DNA from: CAYJFG01 sp051881695
GTDB lineage: Bacteria > Bacillota > Clostridia > Oscillospirales > Acutalibacteraceae
Reading direction: 5' to 3'
Assembly: GCA_051881695.1 (NCBI GenBank)
Contig: JBJEQJ010000020.1
Coordinates: forward strand, 62,001-126,000
DNA: 64,000 nucleotides
The position numbers were made by a program, and so were the translations under genes. Each line of letters opens with the position of its first letter. Within the stretch, counting starts at the first letter, position 1. The notes below the pieces were generated by a model. The model was not told the origin of the DNA and did no database searches. It worked only from the letters and a program-made list of their open reading frames with translations. Shown here one piece after another: positions 25,155-33,469 of this stretch.

Positions 25155-26754
25155 CAGCTTGTCGAAAAAGTCCAGCATTAGCTGGGCTTTTTGCTGTTTT
25201 TGTGGTATAATAAAAGCGGTGATAAGAATGTTGGAAAAGAAAGCTAAAAATCGAGAACAAGTAGAATTCATATGTTTAGAAAATATAGTACCGCAAGACC
25301 ATTTACTGAGAAAAATAGATAGTGCAGTAGATTTTGATAAGCTGTACGAGTTTGTTGAAGAGTTGTACTGCAACGACAATGGCAGACCAAGCATAGACCC
25401 GGTAATACTTTTCAAGATGGTGTTAATTCAGCACCTTTACGGAATAACTTCCTTGAGAAAAGTAGCTGCCGAAGTATCAATGAATATGGCATACCGTTGG
25501 TTTTTAGGTTACACACTAAATGAAACAACACCGCACTTTTCCACATTGAGCTATAATTTCCGTCATCGTTTTAATTCAGATACAGTAGATAAGATATTCA
25601 ACTGGATACTCGATGAAATAGCAGAAGCAGGCTATCTTAATACCGAAGCAGTGTTCATAGATGGAACACACATCAAAGCAAATGCAAACACCAAGAAAAA
25701 GATAAAAGAAGAAGTCCCCGTAGCAGCAAAAAGATATGCAGACGAGTTACTTAAAGAAATTAACGCTGACAGAGAAGCACACGGCAAGAAACCATTTGAT
25801 GATGAAAATGACGATAATGATAAGCCTAAAAAGAAAAAAGACAATACCTCAAAGAAAAAACTGAAAAGACGTAAGCAGGAAGCAAAAAAGAAGTCCGTAA
25901 CAAAGAGTACAACAGACCCTGAAAGTGGCTTGTTCGTAAAGGGTGAGCATAAAAAGCAGTTTGCGTATGAAGCACACACGGCTTGTGACAGAAACGGATA
26001 TGTAGTAGGAGTAGAGGTAACGCCCGGCAATGTTCATGATAGTGTAGCATTTTATGATGTATATGAAGAGGTAACAGAAAAATTCCCTGAAGTAGAAACA
26101 ATAGTAGCCGACAGTGCATACAAAACACCGCATATATGTAAAACAATATTTGGAGACGACAGAGTACTTTCCACAGCATACAAAAGACCGATGACAATGA
26201 AAAACGGACATGAGTGGTGGAAGTATGTGTATGATGAGTATTATGATTGCATAATCTGCCCTGAATATCAGATATTGAAATATTCCACAACAAATCGTGA
26301 CGGTTACAGAGAATACAAAAGCAATCCTGCAATATGCAAAAACTGCCTTACAAGGGAGAAATGCACAAAATCAAAATCTTGTCAAAAGACGGTAACCAGA
26401 CACATTTGGAATGAGTACATAGAACTGGCAGAGGATGCACGACATACACCCAAGTACAAAGAATTGTACAAAGAGCGAAAAGAAAAGATAGAGCGAGTAT
26501 TTGCGGATGCAAAAGAAAAGCACGCAATGAGATATACTCCATACAGAGGCTTGACAGCAGTTAAGAATTGGGTCAGGCTTAAATTTGCTGCGATGAATTT
26601 GAAAAAATTCGCAATACACAAAGACAAGGAACGAAAACGCAAAGAAGGTCGCTTCAATTTAACTCTTTGTTTCTTGAATTATTACAATTTAATACTAAAA
26701 AATCAAAAACTCGAAATTCGGTTAACCTGAATTTCGAGTTTTTTCGACAAGCTG
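25155..26754 (+). mobile_element. Intact IS1182-family insertion sequence
   Basis: A 1600-bp element with perfect 15-bp terminal inverted repeats (CAGCTTGTCGAAAAA at both ends), one transposase gene, and a perfect 25-bp direct repeat of the target on each side. Long target duplications are a known trait of the IS1182 family. Intact ends and an undamaged gene point to a recent insertion, later than the IS30 fragment beside it. Confidence 0.9.
25228..26730 (+). CDS. IS1182-family transposase
   Basis: A 500-residue DDE transposase. The N-terminal part holds DHLLRKIDSAVDF and GRPSIDPVILFKMVLIQHLYG, typical of the IS1182/IS5-like DUF772 domain. The first catalytic Asp is in VFIDGTHIKANANTKKK. A very basic Lys-rich insert (about 190-235) follows. 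The second Asp is in TIVADSAYKTP, and the Glu is in KERKEKIERVFADAKEKHAMRYTPYRG. A four-Cys cluster (CKNCLTREKC...SC) lies before the last block. ATG 25228 is used; an upstream in-frame start within the terminal repeat is unlikely. The frame is complete, so the enzyme may be active. Confidence 0.92.
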   Translation: MLEKKAKNREQVEFICLENIVPQDHLLRKIDSAVDFDKLYEFVEELYCNDNGRPSIDPVILFKMVLIQHLYGITSLRKVAAEVSMNMAYRWFLGYTLNETTPHFSTLSYNFRHRFNSDTVDKIFNWILDEIAEAGYLNTEAVFIDGTHIKANANTKKKIKEEVPVAAKRYADELLKEINADREAHGKKPFDDENDDNDKPKKKKDNTSKKKLKRRKQEAKKKSVTKSTTDPESGLFVKGEHKKQFAYEAHTACDRNGYVVGVEVTPGNVHDSVAFYDVYEEVTEKFPEVETIVADSAYKTPHICKTIFGDDRVLSTAYKRPMTMKNGHEWWKYVYDEYYDCIICPEYQILKYSTTNRDGYREYKSNPAICKNCLTREKCTKSKSCQKTVTRHIWNEYIELAEDARHTPKYKELYKERKEKIERVFADAKEKHAMRYTPYRGLTAVKNWVRLKFAAMNLKKFAIHKDKERKRKEGRFNLTLCFLNYYNLILKNQKLEIRLT

Positions 26755-26779
26755 AGGGGGATTGTTTCAATCCCCCTGT
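26755..26779. repeat. 25-bp palindromic target duplication, right of IS1182 element
   Basis: The right-hand copy of 25130-25154, perfect over all 25 bases. Confidence 0.88.
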
Positions 26780-26833
26780 TTAAGTTAAACTCTAATATAT
26801 TTGTTTTCATTATTTTGAAATTTGTCACAAATT

Positions 26834-26845
26834 ATTGATGCTATT
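26834..26845. repeat. Candidate integrase arm site, right end
   Basis: ATTGATGCTATT, identical and in the same orientation to 182-193 near attL. It is followed at once by TTTGATGATG. It lies about 160 bases from attR. Confidence 0.4.
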
Positions 26846-26961
26846 TTGATGATGTAGCAGACGGAATCGTTGGAATTATTAGCGCCTGTTGAACATTTTG
26901 ATGCCTGAAATGAGCGTCATAAGCGAAAAATCAGACCGTGATCCGTACATGAAAATATATC

Positions 26962-26997
26962 AAAAAACGGCCTAAACGCAGTGTTTAAGCCGTTTTT
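26962..26997 (-). terminator. Terminator of tRNA-Trp supplied by the island
   Basis: On the minus strand, an AAAACGGC...GCCGTTTT stem with TTAAAC/GTTTA inside and a T run lies just after the tRNA 3' end. It replaces the original terminator at 9-33, so the island restored both the tRNA and its terminator. Confidence 0.75.
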
Positions 26998-27000
26998 CTG

Positions 27001-27076
27001 TGGCAGGGGCAGAAGGACTTGAACCCTCGGCACGCGGTTTTGGAGACCGCTGCTCTACCAACTGAGCTATACCCCT
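27001..27076 (-). tRNA. tRNA-Trp (anticodon CCA), island attachment site
   Basis: A full cloverleaf: acceptor AGGGGTA/TGCCCCT, D-arm, anticodon stem GCGGT/ACCGC with loop CTCCAAA (anticodon CCA), T-arm CGAGGGTTCAAGTCCTTCTG, discriminator G and encoded CCA. The 3' 45 bases are shared with attL (46-90), so these bases come from the island while the 5' part is original. Confidence 0.95.
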
Positions 27077-27191
27077 ATATTAATATAACGCCGAAGCTTA
27101 ACCCGAATGTCGGATTGCCGAGCGCCGAATTTATAATCAGCGTTATATATAATATCATTTTATTGGCACTGTGTCAAGAATTTTCAAAAAA

Positions 27192-28673
27192 TTAAGTTTC
27201 ATTTTCCGCTTTTTCTTTTTTTTCTTTTAATATATCTGCAATTACTTCTCTTTCGTCAAGATGATACTTAACGCCCCGTATCTCCTGGTAATCCTCGTGA
27301 CCCTTGCCGGCGAGAACTATAATATCACCCTTTTGAGCGTTGTCTATGCAGTATTTTATTGCCTCTTTTCTGTCGGGAATAACAACATATTTGCCTGAGG
27401 TTTTGTTAATGCCCACCTTTATGTCCTCTATAATATCCATTACGTCCTCAAAGCGTGAGTTGTCGGCTGTTATTACTGACAGGTCAGAAAGCTTGCCGGA
27501 TATTTCACCCATTTCATAACGGCGCACCTTTGGGCGGTTGCCGCCTGCGCCGAATAGAGTAATAAGTCTGTTCGGTTTGTATTCACGCAGTATTTTCAGC
27601 ACGCTTTCCATACTTACGGCGTTATGTGCGTAATCTATAAGCAGAGTGTATTCTCCCGGTACGGGAACCGGCTCAACGCGGCCTTTAACGGTTGCGTTTT
27701 TAAGCCCCTGCGCTATTGCACTTTCGGGAACATCAAAATGACTGCATACCGCAATTGCGGCAAGTGCATTGTATACGTTAAATTTACCCGGTATGGGCAC
27801 GCTTACGCTTGCGTTGATTTTCCCCTTAACGGAGAATTTAACGCCCAAAGAGCCGTTTTCGGATATAAGCTCGTCATCATATGCCGTTAAATCGGCGCTG
27901 TCGCTGAAGCCGTAGGTTTCAACCTCGCAGGTGTGTCCCTGCAAAATTCCTTCGCAGCTCTTGTCGTCTGTATTAACAATGCCGAGCCTGCACTGCCTGA
28001 ATAAAAGCGACTTGCACTGCATATACTCCTCAAGTGTGGCGTGTTCGGCACCTCCGATGTGATCATCTGAAAAGTTTGTAAATACACCTATATCATATAC
28101 AAAGCCGTCTGTTCTGTGCCATTTAAGACCAAGGGAGGACGCCTCAATTACCATACAGCCGCAGCCGCTGTCAACCATTTTTCGCATTGCTTTCTGAATT
28201 TCGTACGATTCGGGCGTAGTGTTGTTTGTTTTTATTATTTCATCGCCTATTACAATGCCGAGCGTTCCTATTGTGCCTGTTTTAATTCCGCCCTTTTCAA
28301 GTATTGAGCGTATCATACTTACGGTTGTTGTTTTTCCCTTTGTTCCCGTAAGAGCAACAGTTTTAAGCTCGTTTGCCGGGTTGTCGAAAAATTCGGCAGA
28401 CATAAAGGCAAGAGCTTTTCGGGTGTCCTTGGTTTTAATAACGGTAATCTCCTGCTCAATTTGAACGTCGTCACATATTACAACGGCACAGGCTCCTTTT
28501 TCTATTGCGCTTGAGATGTATTTATGTCCGTCAGTGTCGTAGCCCTTAAGGCAAACAAATACACAGCCGGGGACAGCCTTTCGTGAATCGTAAATAATAT
28601 CTGTAATCTCAATATCCAAACTGCCTTTAATTATTGTATAAGGAATTTTTGATAATAGATTTCCAAGCTCCAT
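27192..28673 (-). CDS. murE: UDP-MurNAc-tripeptide ligase
   Basis: A 493-residue Mur ligase that adds the third amino acid (usually meso-diaminopimelate or lysine) to UDP-MurNAc-L-Ala-D-Glu in the cytoplasm. The N-terminal UDP-binding domain holds IIYDSRKAVPGCVFVCLKG. The ATP site is TGTKGKTTTVSMI near 110-122. The central domain has NTTPES and TNFSDDHIGG, and the C-terminal domain has LIDYAHNAVSMESVL and GKGHEDYQ. The amino-acid selecting motif reads DNSR (in TADNSRFED), not the DNPR of classic DAP-adding enzymes; Arg is kept, so DAP is still likely. Length is normal. It is transcribed toward tRNA-Trp. Confidence 0.93.
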   Translation of the reverse strand: MELGNLLSKIPYTIIKGSLDIEITDIIYDSRKAVPGCVFVCLKGYDTDGHKYISSAIEKGACAVVICDDVQIEQEITVIKTKDTRKALAFMSAEFFDNPANELKTVALTGTKGKTTTVSMIRSILEKGGIKTGTIGTLGIVIGDEIIKTNNTTPESYEIQKAMRKMVDSGCGCMVIEASSLGLKWHRTDGFVYDIGVFTNFSDDHIGGAEHATLEEYMQCKSLLFRQCRLGIVNTDDKSCEGILQGHTCEVETYGFSDSADLTAYDDELISENGSLGVKFSVKGKINASVSVPIPGKFNVYNALAAIAVCSHFDVPESAIAQGLKNATVKGRVEPVPVPGEYTLLIDYAHNAVSMESVLKILREYKPNRLITLFGAGGNRPKVRRYEMGEISGKLSDLSVITADNSRFEDVMDIIEDIKVGINKTSGKYVVIPDRKEAIKYCIDNAQKGDIIVLAGKGHEDYQEIRGVKYHLDEREVIADILKEKKEKAENET

Positions 28674-28745
28674 TTTTCTTCCTCCGTTAAAAATTAAATT
28701 AATTCGTACAAGCTATCAATATTTCTTATTCTGTTAACATATATA

Positions 28746-28923
28746 TTAAGGAACCACTGAACAAATCACGCTGAAAGCTGTTTGCACAGCTTGCTTCCAT
28801 ATTTTCTTTCAGTCTGACCAAAAATCCTCGCAATGCGTCAGCGTTACTGCGGTTAATTTGTCCAACCTGACGAAAAATCTGACGGCGCAATATACACAAA
28901 CGATTTAATCAGTGTTTCCTTAA
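28746..28923 (+). repeat. Inverted-repeat element, copy 1
   Basis: A 178-bp element with ends TTAAGGAACCACTGA.. and ..TCAGTGTTTCCTTAA (terminal inverted repeat of about 20 bp). The inner part holds TTTGCAC.. and AATCTGACGGCGCAATAT. Four relatives lie at 40773, 42249, 46363 and 53722. There is no coding capacity, so it is MITE-like. Confidence 0.85.
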
Positions 28924-29497
28924 CACAACGCCGGCTTTAGGATAATTTAGATTATTATTCGGAATGTGAAAAATTAAAATTCTGTTTCTGAAATAAAAAC
29001 GCAAATAACATAAATTTCAGCGTTGTTAAGTGTATATTAACAAAATTTTTAAAATCTGTTCTTATTATACTCTCAAAAGAATAATAAAACAATTACTTAG
29101 AGCGTAAAATTCAATATAATTTCAAAAAAATTTATGCGCCTTCGGTAAAATGCACAACGAGTATATAGTTATATTGCACATAAAAATCAGATGTGATTTG
29201 TGATATAAAACAATTGAACGAAAATTCTATGTTATAAATGTACAAATTTTATTTGTTTTTTTATTTCACCTGATAAAAATACATAAGATAGTTGCAATAA
29301 AGCGCCGAATTATGGTATTATTTAAACAGTGAATATGGTACTTTTGATGTGTCTTTTGTTCATAATAACAACTGCTTGTTAATATTTTATTAATGCATTG
29401 TTAATATGATTGAGAAACAGTGCCATATCTCGGCGTAGGCTATGCTTATGCAGAATAATTTATAATTTATTATCCACAGAAAGAGGGAAGATTAAGA
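28924..29497. other. Regulatory region upstream of the maltodextrin operon
   Basis: Very AT-rich with no gene. TTGTTAATAT occurs twice, at 29376-29385 and 29398-29407, 22 bases apart (two helical turns), as a candidate operator for a sugar-responsive regulator. GAGGGAAG ahead of 29498 is the ribosome binding site. Confidence 0.45.
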
Positions 29498-30862
29498 ATG
29501 TTCAAAAAAACAAAAAGAGTTCTTGGTGTTATCCTTGCCGGTTTAATGGTAGCTTCTGCTTTTGCAGGCTGTAACAACGGCAACGGCAATAACTCAAGCG
29601 ACGCAGATTCAAGCAGTGACAACCCTTCAAGTCAGGTAGAGGTTACAAGCTATACTGTAGACGAAATGATGGCAGACGCTGCTATCGCAATGGGTGACGA
29701 GGACAAAGTTACATTAAAGGTTTGGGCGCCTCAGGCAGCTCAGGAAATCTTTAAAAAGCAGTGCGACGACTTCTCCGCAAACTTCAAGAAGCTCGGCAAA
29801 ACAGTTAAAATTGAATTATCGGTACAAGGTGAATCAAATGCTGCATCACTTGTTATGACAGACCCGGACGCAGCAGCAGACGTTTTCGCTTTTGCATCTG
29901 ACCAAGGACTTGCTCTTTACAAGGATCAGTATCTGCTTCCTGTAAGACTTAACTATGTAGAGCCAATAAGAGAAGCTCATATTGCAGACTCTGTAGAAAC
30001 AGCTATGTTTAAGGCTGCAAGCGACGAGACAGAATTACTTTATGCTTATCCTGAAACAGGCGATAACGGCTACGCTTTATTCTACGATAAGAGAATTTTA
30101 ACCGAGAAAGATGTTGAAACATTAGAGGGCGTTATGGCTGTTTGTAACGAGCAGAAGAAGAACTTCGCCATGGAAATGGGCGACGGCTTCTACGGCTGCG
30201 TAATTCCGTTCACAGGCGGCGGCACACTCGGTCTTGAGGATGACCTCGAAACTCAGATTTTAAATTATGACTATGAGAAGATTGCTCCGGTTGCTAAGGC
30301 ATTCTCAGAGCTTTTAAGCACAAGCAAATATTATAAGAACGAAAGCGTTAACTCAACTCTCGTTTCCGGCTTTAAGAATGAGACATACGCAGCAGGCGTT
30401 ATCGGTTCATGGCAGATTAAGGCTATTAAGGGTGCTTTAGGCGATAACATGGGCGTTGCTAAGCTTCCTACAATTAAGGTAGACGGAAAAGACACACAGA
30501 TGATTTCAATTTACGGCTACAAGAACTTAGGCGTAAATGCTAAAACAAAATATCCTTTGACAGCTCAGGCTCTTGCATACTATCTCTCCGGTGAGAAGTG
30601 CCAGAAAGAAAGACTTGAGGAAATCGGCTGGGGTCCGTCAGTTACAGCTTTGATTAATTCAGACGCAGTTAAGAAGGACGTTGCATTAAGCGCTATTTAT
30701 GAGCAGCAGAAATATTCACTTCCGCAGAAAGACATCATAAGCGGTTGGTGGTCTCCGACAGGCAGCTACTCTGCATATGTTGTTGACTCCACAAAGAAGC
30801 ATGACGATGCTACTATGAAAGAGGAATACGATGCAATGGTAGAAACCATTGAGATGGGCTAA
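29498..30862 (+). CDS. Maltodextrin-type ABC transporter binding lipoprotein
   Basis: A 454-residue solute-binding lipoprotein. The signal peptide ends in ASAFAGC with Cys near 25, then a Ser/Asn-rich linker. The mature part follows the MalE/ExtracellularSBP_1 fold: LKVWAPQAAQEIFKKQ near 68-83, a central GDNGYALFYDKRIL, and NETYAAGVIGSWQIKAI near the hinge. It captures maltodextrins (inferred from the amylase and MalF/MalG neighbours) and delivers them to the permeases encoded next. A 13-bp hairpin after the gene probably stabilises this part of the transcript so that binding protein exceeds permease. No ATPase gene is in the operon; a shared MsmK/MalK-like ATPase elsewhere is expected. Confidence 0.9.
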   Translation: MFKKTKRVLGVILAGLMVASAFAGCNNGNGNNSSDADSSSDNPSSQVEVTSYTVDEMMADAAIAMGDEDKVTLKVWAPQAAQEIFKKQCDDFSANFKKLGKTVKIELSVQGESNAASLVMTDPDAAADVFAFASDQGLALYKDQYLLPVRLNYVEPIREAHIADSVETAMFKAASDETELLYAYPETGDNGYALFYDKRILTEKDVETLEGVMAVCNEQKKNFAMEMGDGFYGCVIPFTGGGTLGLEDDLETQILNYDYEKIAPVAKAFSELLSTSKYYKNESVNSTLVSGFKNETYAAGVIGSWQIKAIKGALGDNMGVAKLPTIKVDGKDTQMISIYGYKNLGVNAKTKYPLTAQALAYYLSGEKCQKERLEEIGWGPSVTALINSDAVKKDVALSAIYEQQKYSLPQKDIISGWWSPTGSYSAYVVDSTKKHDDATMKEEYDAMVETIEMG

Positions 30863-30896
30863 TCTTATCTTAAAGGCTTAAATTATATCTTCTAAC

Positions 30897-30931
30897 TTCA
30901 AGCAGTCCGTCTTTTCTGCGGACTGCTTGAA
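30897..30931 (+). terminator. Intercistronic hairpin after the binding-protein gene
   Basis: A perfect 13-bp stem (TTCAAGCAGTCCG / CGGACTGCTTGAA) with a nine-base loop and no T run. It is more likely an mRNA-stabilising or partial terminator element than a full stop. Confidence 0.7.
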
Positions 30932-31004
30932 ATAAGTACAGAAGATTTTCTTATTCCATGCTTTATATCGCTGATAAATTTAGAAAAAGGGAAGTGACAG
31001 CATA

Positions 31005-32504
31005 ATGAAATATATTGATTACGTTCAGCTTAATCCTTTCCAGAAAATGGGTTACAATTTAGGCAATTTCTTTAAGACTCTGCCTTCAAATTTAGTGAAG
31101 TTTTTTAAGCTTGTCGGCAGCAAGATAGTTAAGTTTTTTGTTGCTATCGGGCTTGCATTTAAGAACTTCGGCGTAACCTTTGTAAAGGGTGACTGGGCGA
31201 CGAAGCTCTCTTACATAATAATGGGCTTTGGCTGTATTGTTAAAGGCCAGATTATTAAGGGCTTGATTTTTTTAGCTGTAGAGGTTGGCTACATATTCTT
31301 TATGGTTAATTTTGCGTGGCAGTACCTGTCCAAGTTCTTAACCCTTGGTACGGTTCAGTCAGGCAAGCAGTTAAATCCGGCAACGGGAATGTATGATACT
31401 GTGCGCGGAGATAACTCAATGCTTATTCTTTTGTACAGCGTAATGGCAATATTAATCAGCTGTGCATTTATCGGTATTTATATTATGAATACAAAGGCAG
31501 CTATGAACTGCCAGAAGGTAAGAGCATCCGGTAAAAAGCCGGCTACCTTTGTTGAGGATATTAAACAATTACTTGACGAACGTTATCATATTACTTTGCT
31601 TTCCTTCCCGACACTTTTGGTAGCTATATTCACTGTGTTGCCGCTGGTATTTATGATTTTGATTGCGTTTACAAACTACGACAGTGCTCACCAGCCTCCG
31701 TCAAATCTGTTTACATGGATTGGCTTCGGAAACTTTGCAGACGTATTCTTTGATAATCCCAGAAAAGCAACAACATTCCAAAACCTTGTTGGATGGACAA
31801 TTTGCTGGGCAATACTCGCAACATTTACAAACTACATATTCGGAATGATTTTTGCTTTGATGATAAACAAAAAGGGCATCAAATTTAAATCATTCTACAG
31901 AACAATGTTTGTAATGTCTGTTGCTGTTCCTCAGTTCGTTACACTTCTGTTGATGGGACAAATGCTCAACGACCACGGTGTTATTAACGTAATGCTAAGA
32001 GAGATAGGGCTTCAGGCAAGCGATGAATATATAAGGTTCCTAACGGATCCGTGGCTTGCTAAAATTACAGTAGTTGTAGTTAATATGTGGATTGGTATTC
32101 CGTACACAATCCTTATCACCAGCGGTATTCTTATGAATATTCCCGAGGAGCTTTATGAAAGCGCTAAGATAGACGGTGCTTCTCCGTTTGTAACATTTAC
32201 AAAAATTACTCTTCCGTACATGCTGTTTGTAACTACACCTTACTTAATTCAGCAGTTTATCGGTAATATTAACAACTTTAACGTAATTTACTTCCTGACC
32301 GGCGGCGGACCGAACAATTCCAAATATTACGCCGCAGGCGATACCGACTTACTTGTAACATGGCTTTATAAGCTGACTATGGATAAGAATGACTATAGCT
32401 TGGCGGCTACTATCGGTATTTTGGTATTTATTATAAGCGCGACAGTTTCACTTATTGCATTCAATATGTCGAAGTCCGCGAAGAATGAGGAGGAGTTCTC
32501 ATGA
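31005..32504 (+). CDS. MalF-type ABC sugar permease
   Basis: A 499-residue permease. A hydrophilic amphipathic N terminus is followed by extra N-terminal helices (about 70-180) and the six-helix MalF core (about 200-495). The EAA loop that docks the ATPase is EELYESAKIDGASPFVTFTK near 382-401. At about 500 residues it is long, like enterobacterial MalF and unlike the 300-residue MsmF type. AAAGGGAAG precedes the ATG. It overlaps the MalG-like gene by four bases. Confidence 0.9.
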   Translation: MKYIDYVQLNPFQKMGYNLGNFFKTLPSNLVKFFKLVGSKIVKFFVAIGLAFKNFGVTFVKGDWATKLSYIIMGFGCIVKGQIIKGLIFLAVEVGYIFFMVNFAWQYLSKFLTLGTVQSGKQLNPATGMYDTVRGDNSMLILLYSVMAILISCAFIGIYIMNTKAAMNCQKVRASGKKPATFVEDIKQLLDERYHITLLSFPTLLVAIFTVLPLVFMILIAFTNYDSAHQPPSNLFTWIGFGNFADVFFDNPRKATTFQNLVGWTICWAILATFTNYIFGMIFALMINKKGIKFKSFYRTMFVMSVAVPQFVTLLLMGQMLNDHGVINVMLREIGLQASDEYIRFLTDPWLAKITVVVVNMWIGIPYTILITSGILMNIPEELYESAKIDGASPFVTFTKITLPYMLFVTTPYLIQQFIGNINNFNVIYFLTGGGPNNSKYYAAGDTDLLVTWLYKLTMDKNDYSLAATIGILVFIISATVSLIAFNMSKSAKNEEEFS

Positions 32505-33355
32505 TAAAAAGCTATAAGGCAAGAAGAATTATCAGTAATTCTCTTATTTATGTTATACTTACAGTATGTGCTATTTTGTGGGTATTGCCGTTTGCGTGGC
32601 TTTTAATGACCTCGTTCCGCGGTGAAACACAGGTTTATATCGACTATATTTTTCCAAAAACATGGACCTTTGATAACTACATAAGACTGTTTACAGATAC
32701 AAGCGTTGTAGATTATCCCAGATGGTTCTTAAACACTCTTATTGTAGCAATTTTCTCTTGCATTATTTCTACAATATCTGTACTTATGGTAAGCTATACG
32801 CTCTCTCGTCTGCGCTTTAAAGCCCGTAAAAAGTTCCTCAATATCGGTATGATTTTAGGAATGTTCCCCGGCTTTATGACAATGATTGCCGTTTATTATC
32901 TGTTAAAGGCAATGGGACTTACACAAAACCTTGTTGCTCTTGTAATAGTTTATTCAGCAGGTGCTGCGCTTGGATATATGATTTCAAAGGGCTTCTTTGA
33001 TACTATACCGCGTGCGCTTGACGAAGCGGCAACGATTGACGGCGCTACGAAAAACCAGATATTCTGGAAGATTATTTTACCAATGTCCAAGCCGATTATA
33101 GTTTACACGGTACTTACATCATTTATAGGTCCGTGGGCAGACTTTATCCTGGCAAGAATTATAATGGGCGACGCCAGAGAAAACTACACAATTGCTCTTG
33201 GTCTTTGGTCAATGGTAGATAAGGAATATATCAATGACTACTTCCTGAACTTCTGTGCCGGTGCGGTAGTTATCTCAATTCCGATTACAGCTCTGTTCTT
33301 AAAGATGCAGAAATACTATGTAGAAGGCGTTACAGGCGGTGCTGTAAAGGGCTAA
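32501..33355 (+). CDS. MalG-type ABC sugar permease
   Basis: A 284-residue permease with six membrane helices. The EAA loop RALDEAATIDGATKNQIFWK lies near 170-190. The C terminus ends in KYYVEGVTGGAVKG, the MalG-type tail that contacts the ATPase. It forms the heterodimeric channel with the MalF-like protein, and is coupled to that gene by a four-base overlap. A terminator follows at 33371. Confidence 0.92.
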   Translation: MIKSYKARRIISNSLIYVILTVCAILWVLPFAWLLMTSFRGETQVYIDYIFPKTWTFDNYIRLFTDTSVVDYPRWFLNTLIVAIFSCIISTISVLMVSYTLSRLRFKARKKFLNIGMILGMFPGFMTMIAVYYLLKAMGLTQNLVALVIVYSAGAALGYMISKGFFDTIPRALDEAATIDGATKNQIFWKIILPMSKPIIVYTVLTSFIGPWADFILARIIMGDARENYTIALGLWSMVDKEYINDYFLNFCAGAVVISIPITALFLKMQKYYVEGVTGGAVKG

Positions 33356-33370
33356 TCAATATAATTTATC

Positions 33371-33414
33371 GGCAGAGGCGGCGGACGATTTGTTCTTTCG
33401 CCCCTGCCTTTTTA
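33371..33414 (+). terminator. Terminator after malG-like gene
   Basis: A GGCAGaGGCG / CGCCcCTGCC stem is followed by TTTTTA. It lies between the transporter genes and the amylase gene, so part of the transcription may stop here. Confidence 0.7.
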
Positions 33415-33469
33415 TTTCACAGCATTTCATTTGACAAGTCATTTTAATTTTATGTAAAGGAGATTTAAA

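Larger units (their letters stand above)
46..27045. mobile_element. Integrated genomic island (degenerate IME) in tRNA-Trp
   Basis: The island is bounded by the tRNA-Trp fragment at 46-90 and the restored tRNA at 27001-27076. It carries a tyrosine integrase, an excisionase-like HTH gene and a Rep-like HTH gene. It is clearly more AT-rich than the chromosome to its right. Cargo is defence genes, two peptide/ABC transporter modules with regulators, and insertion sequences. No intact relaxase, coupling protein or type IV secretion gene is present. Transfer would therefore need help in trans, and the element is probably decaying. The integrase lies mid-element, not beside an att site, which suggests that cargo was added on both sides. 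Confidence 0.88.

Noticed and set aside
25632..26657. Several long minus-strand frames inside the IS1182 transposase gene
   Set aside because: They are shadows of a strongly biased coding frame, with no ribosome binding sites and low-complexity translations.
27080..27150. ATATAACGC / GCGTTATAT inverted repeat between murE and tRNA-Trp
   Set aside because: The loop is over 50 bases and there is no T run; not enough for a terminator or RNA call.
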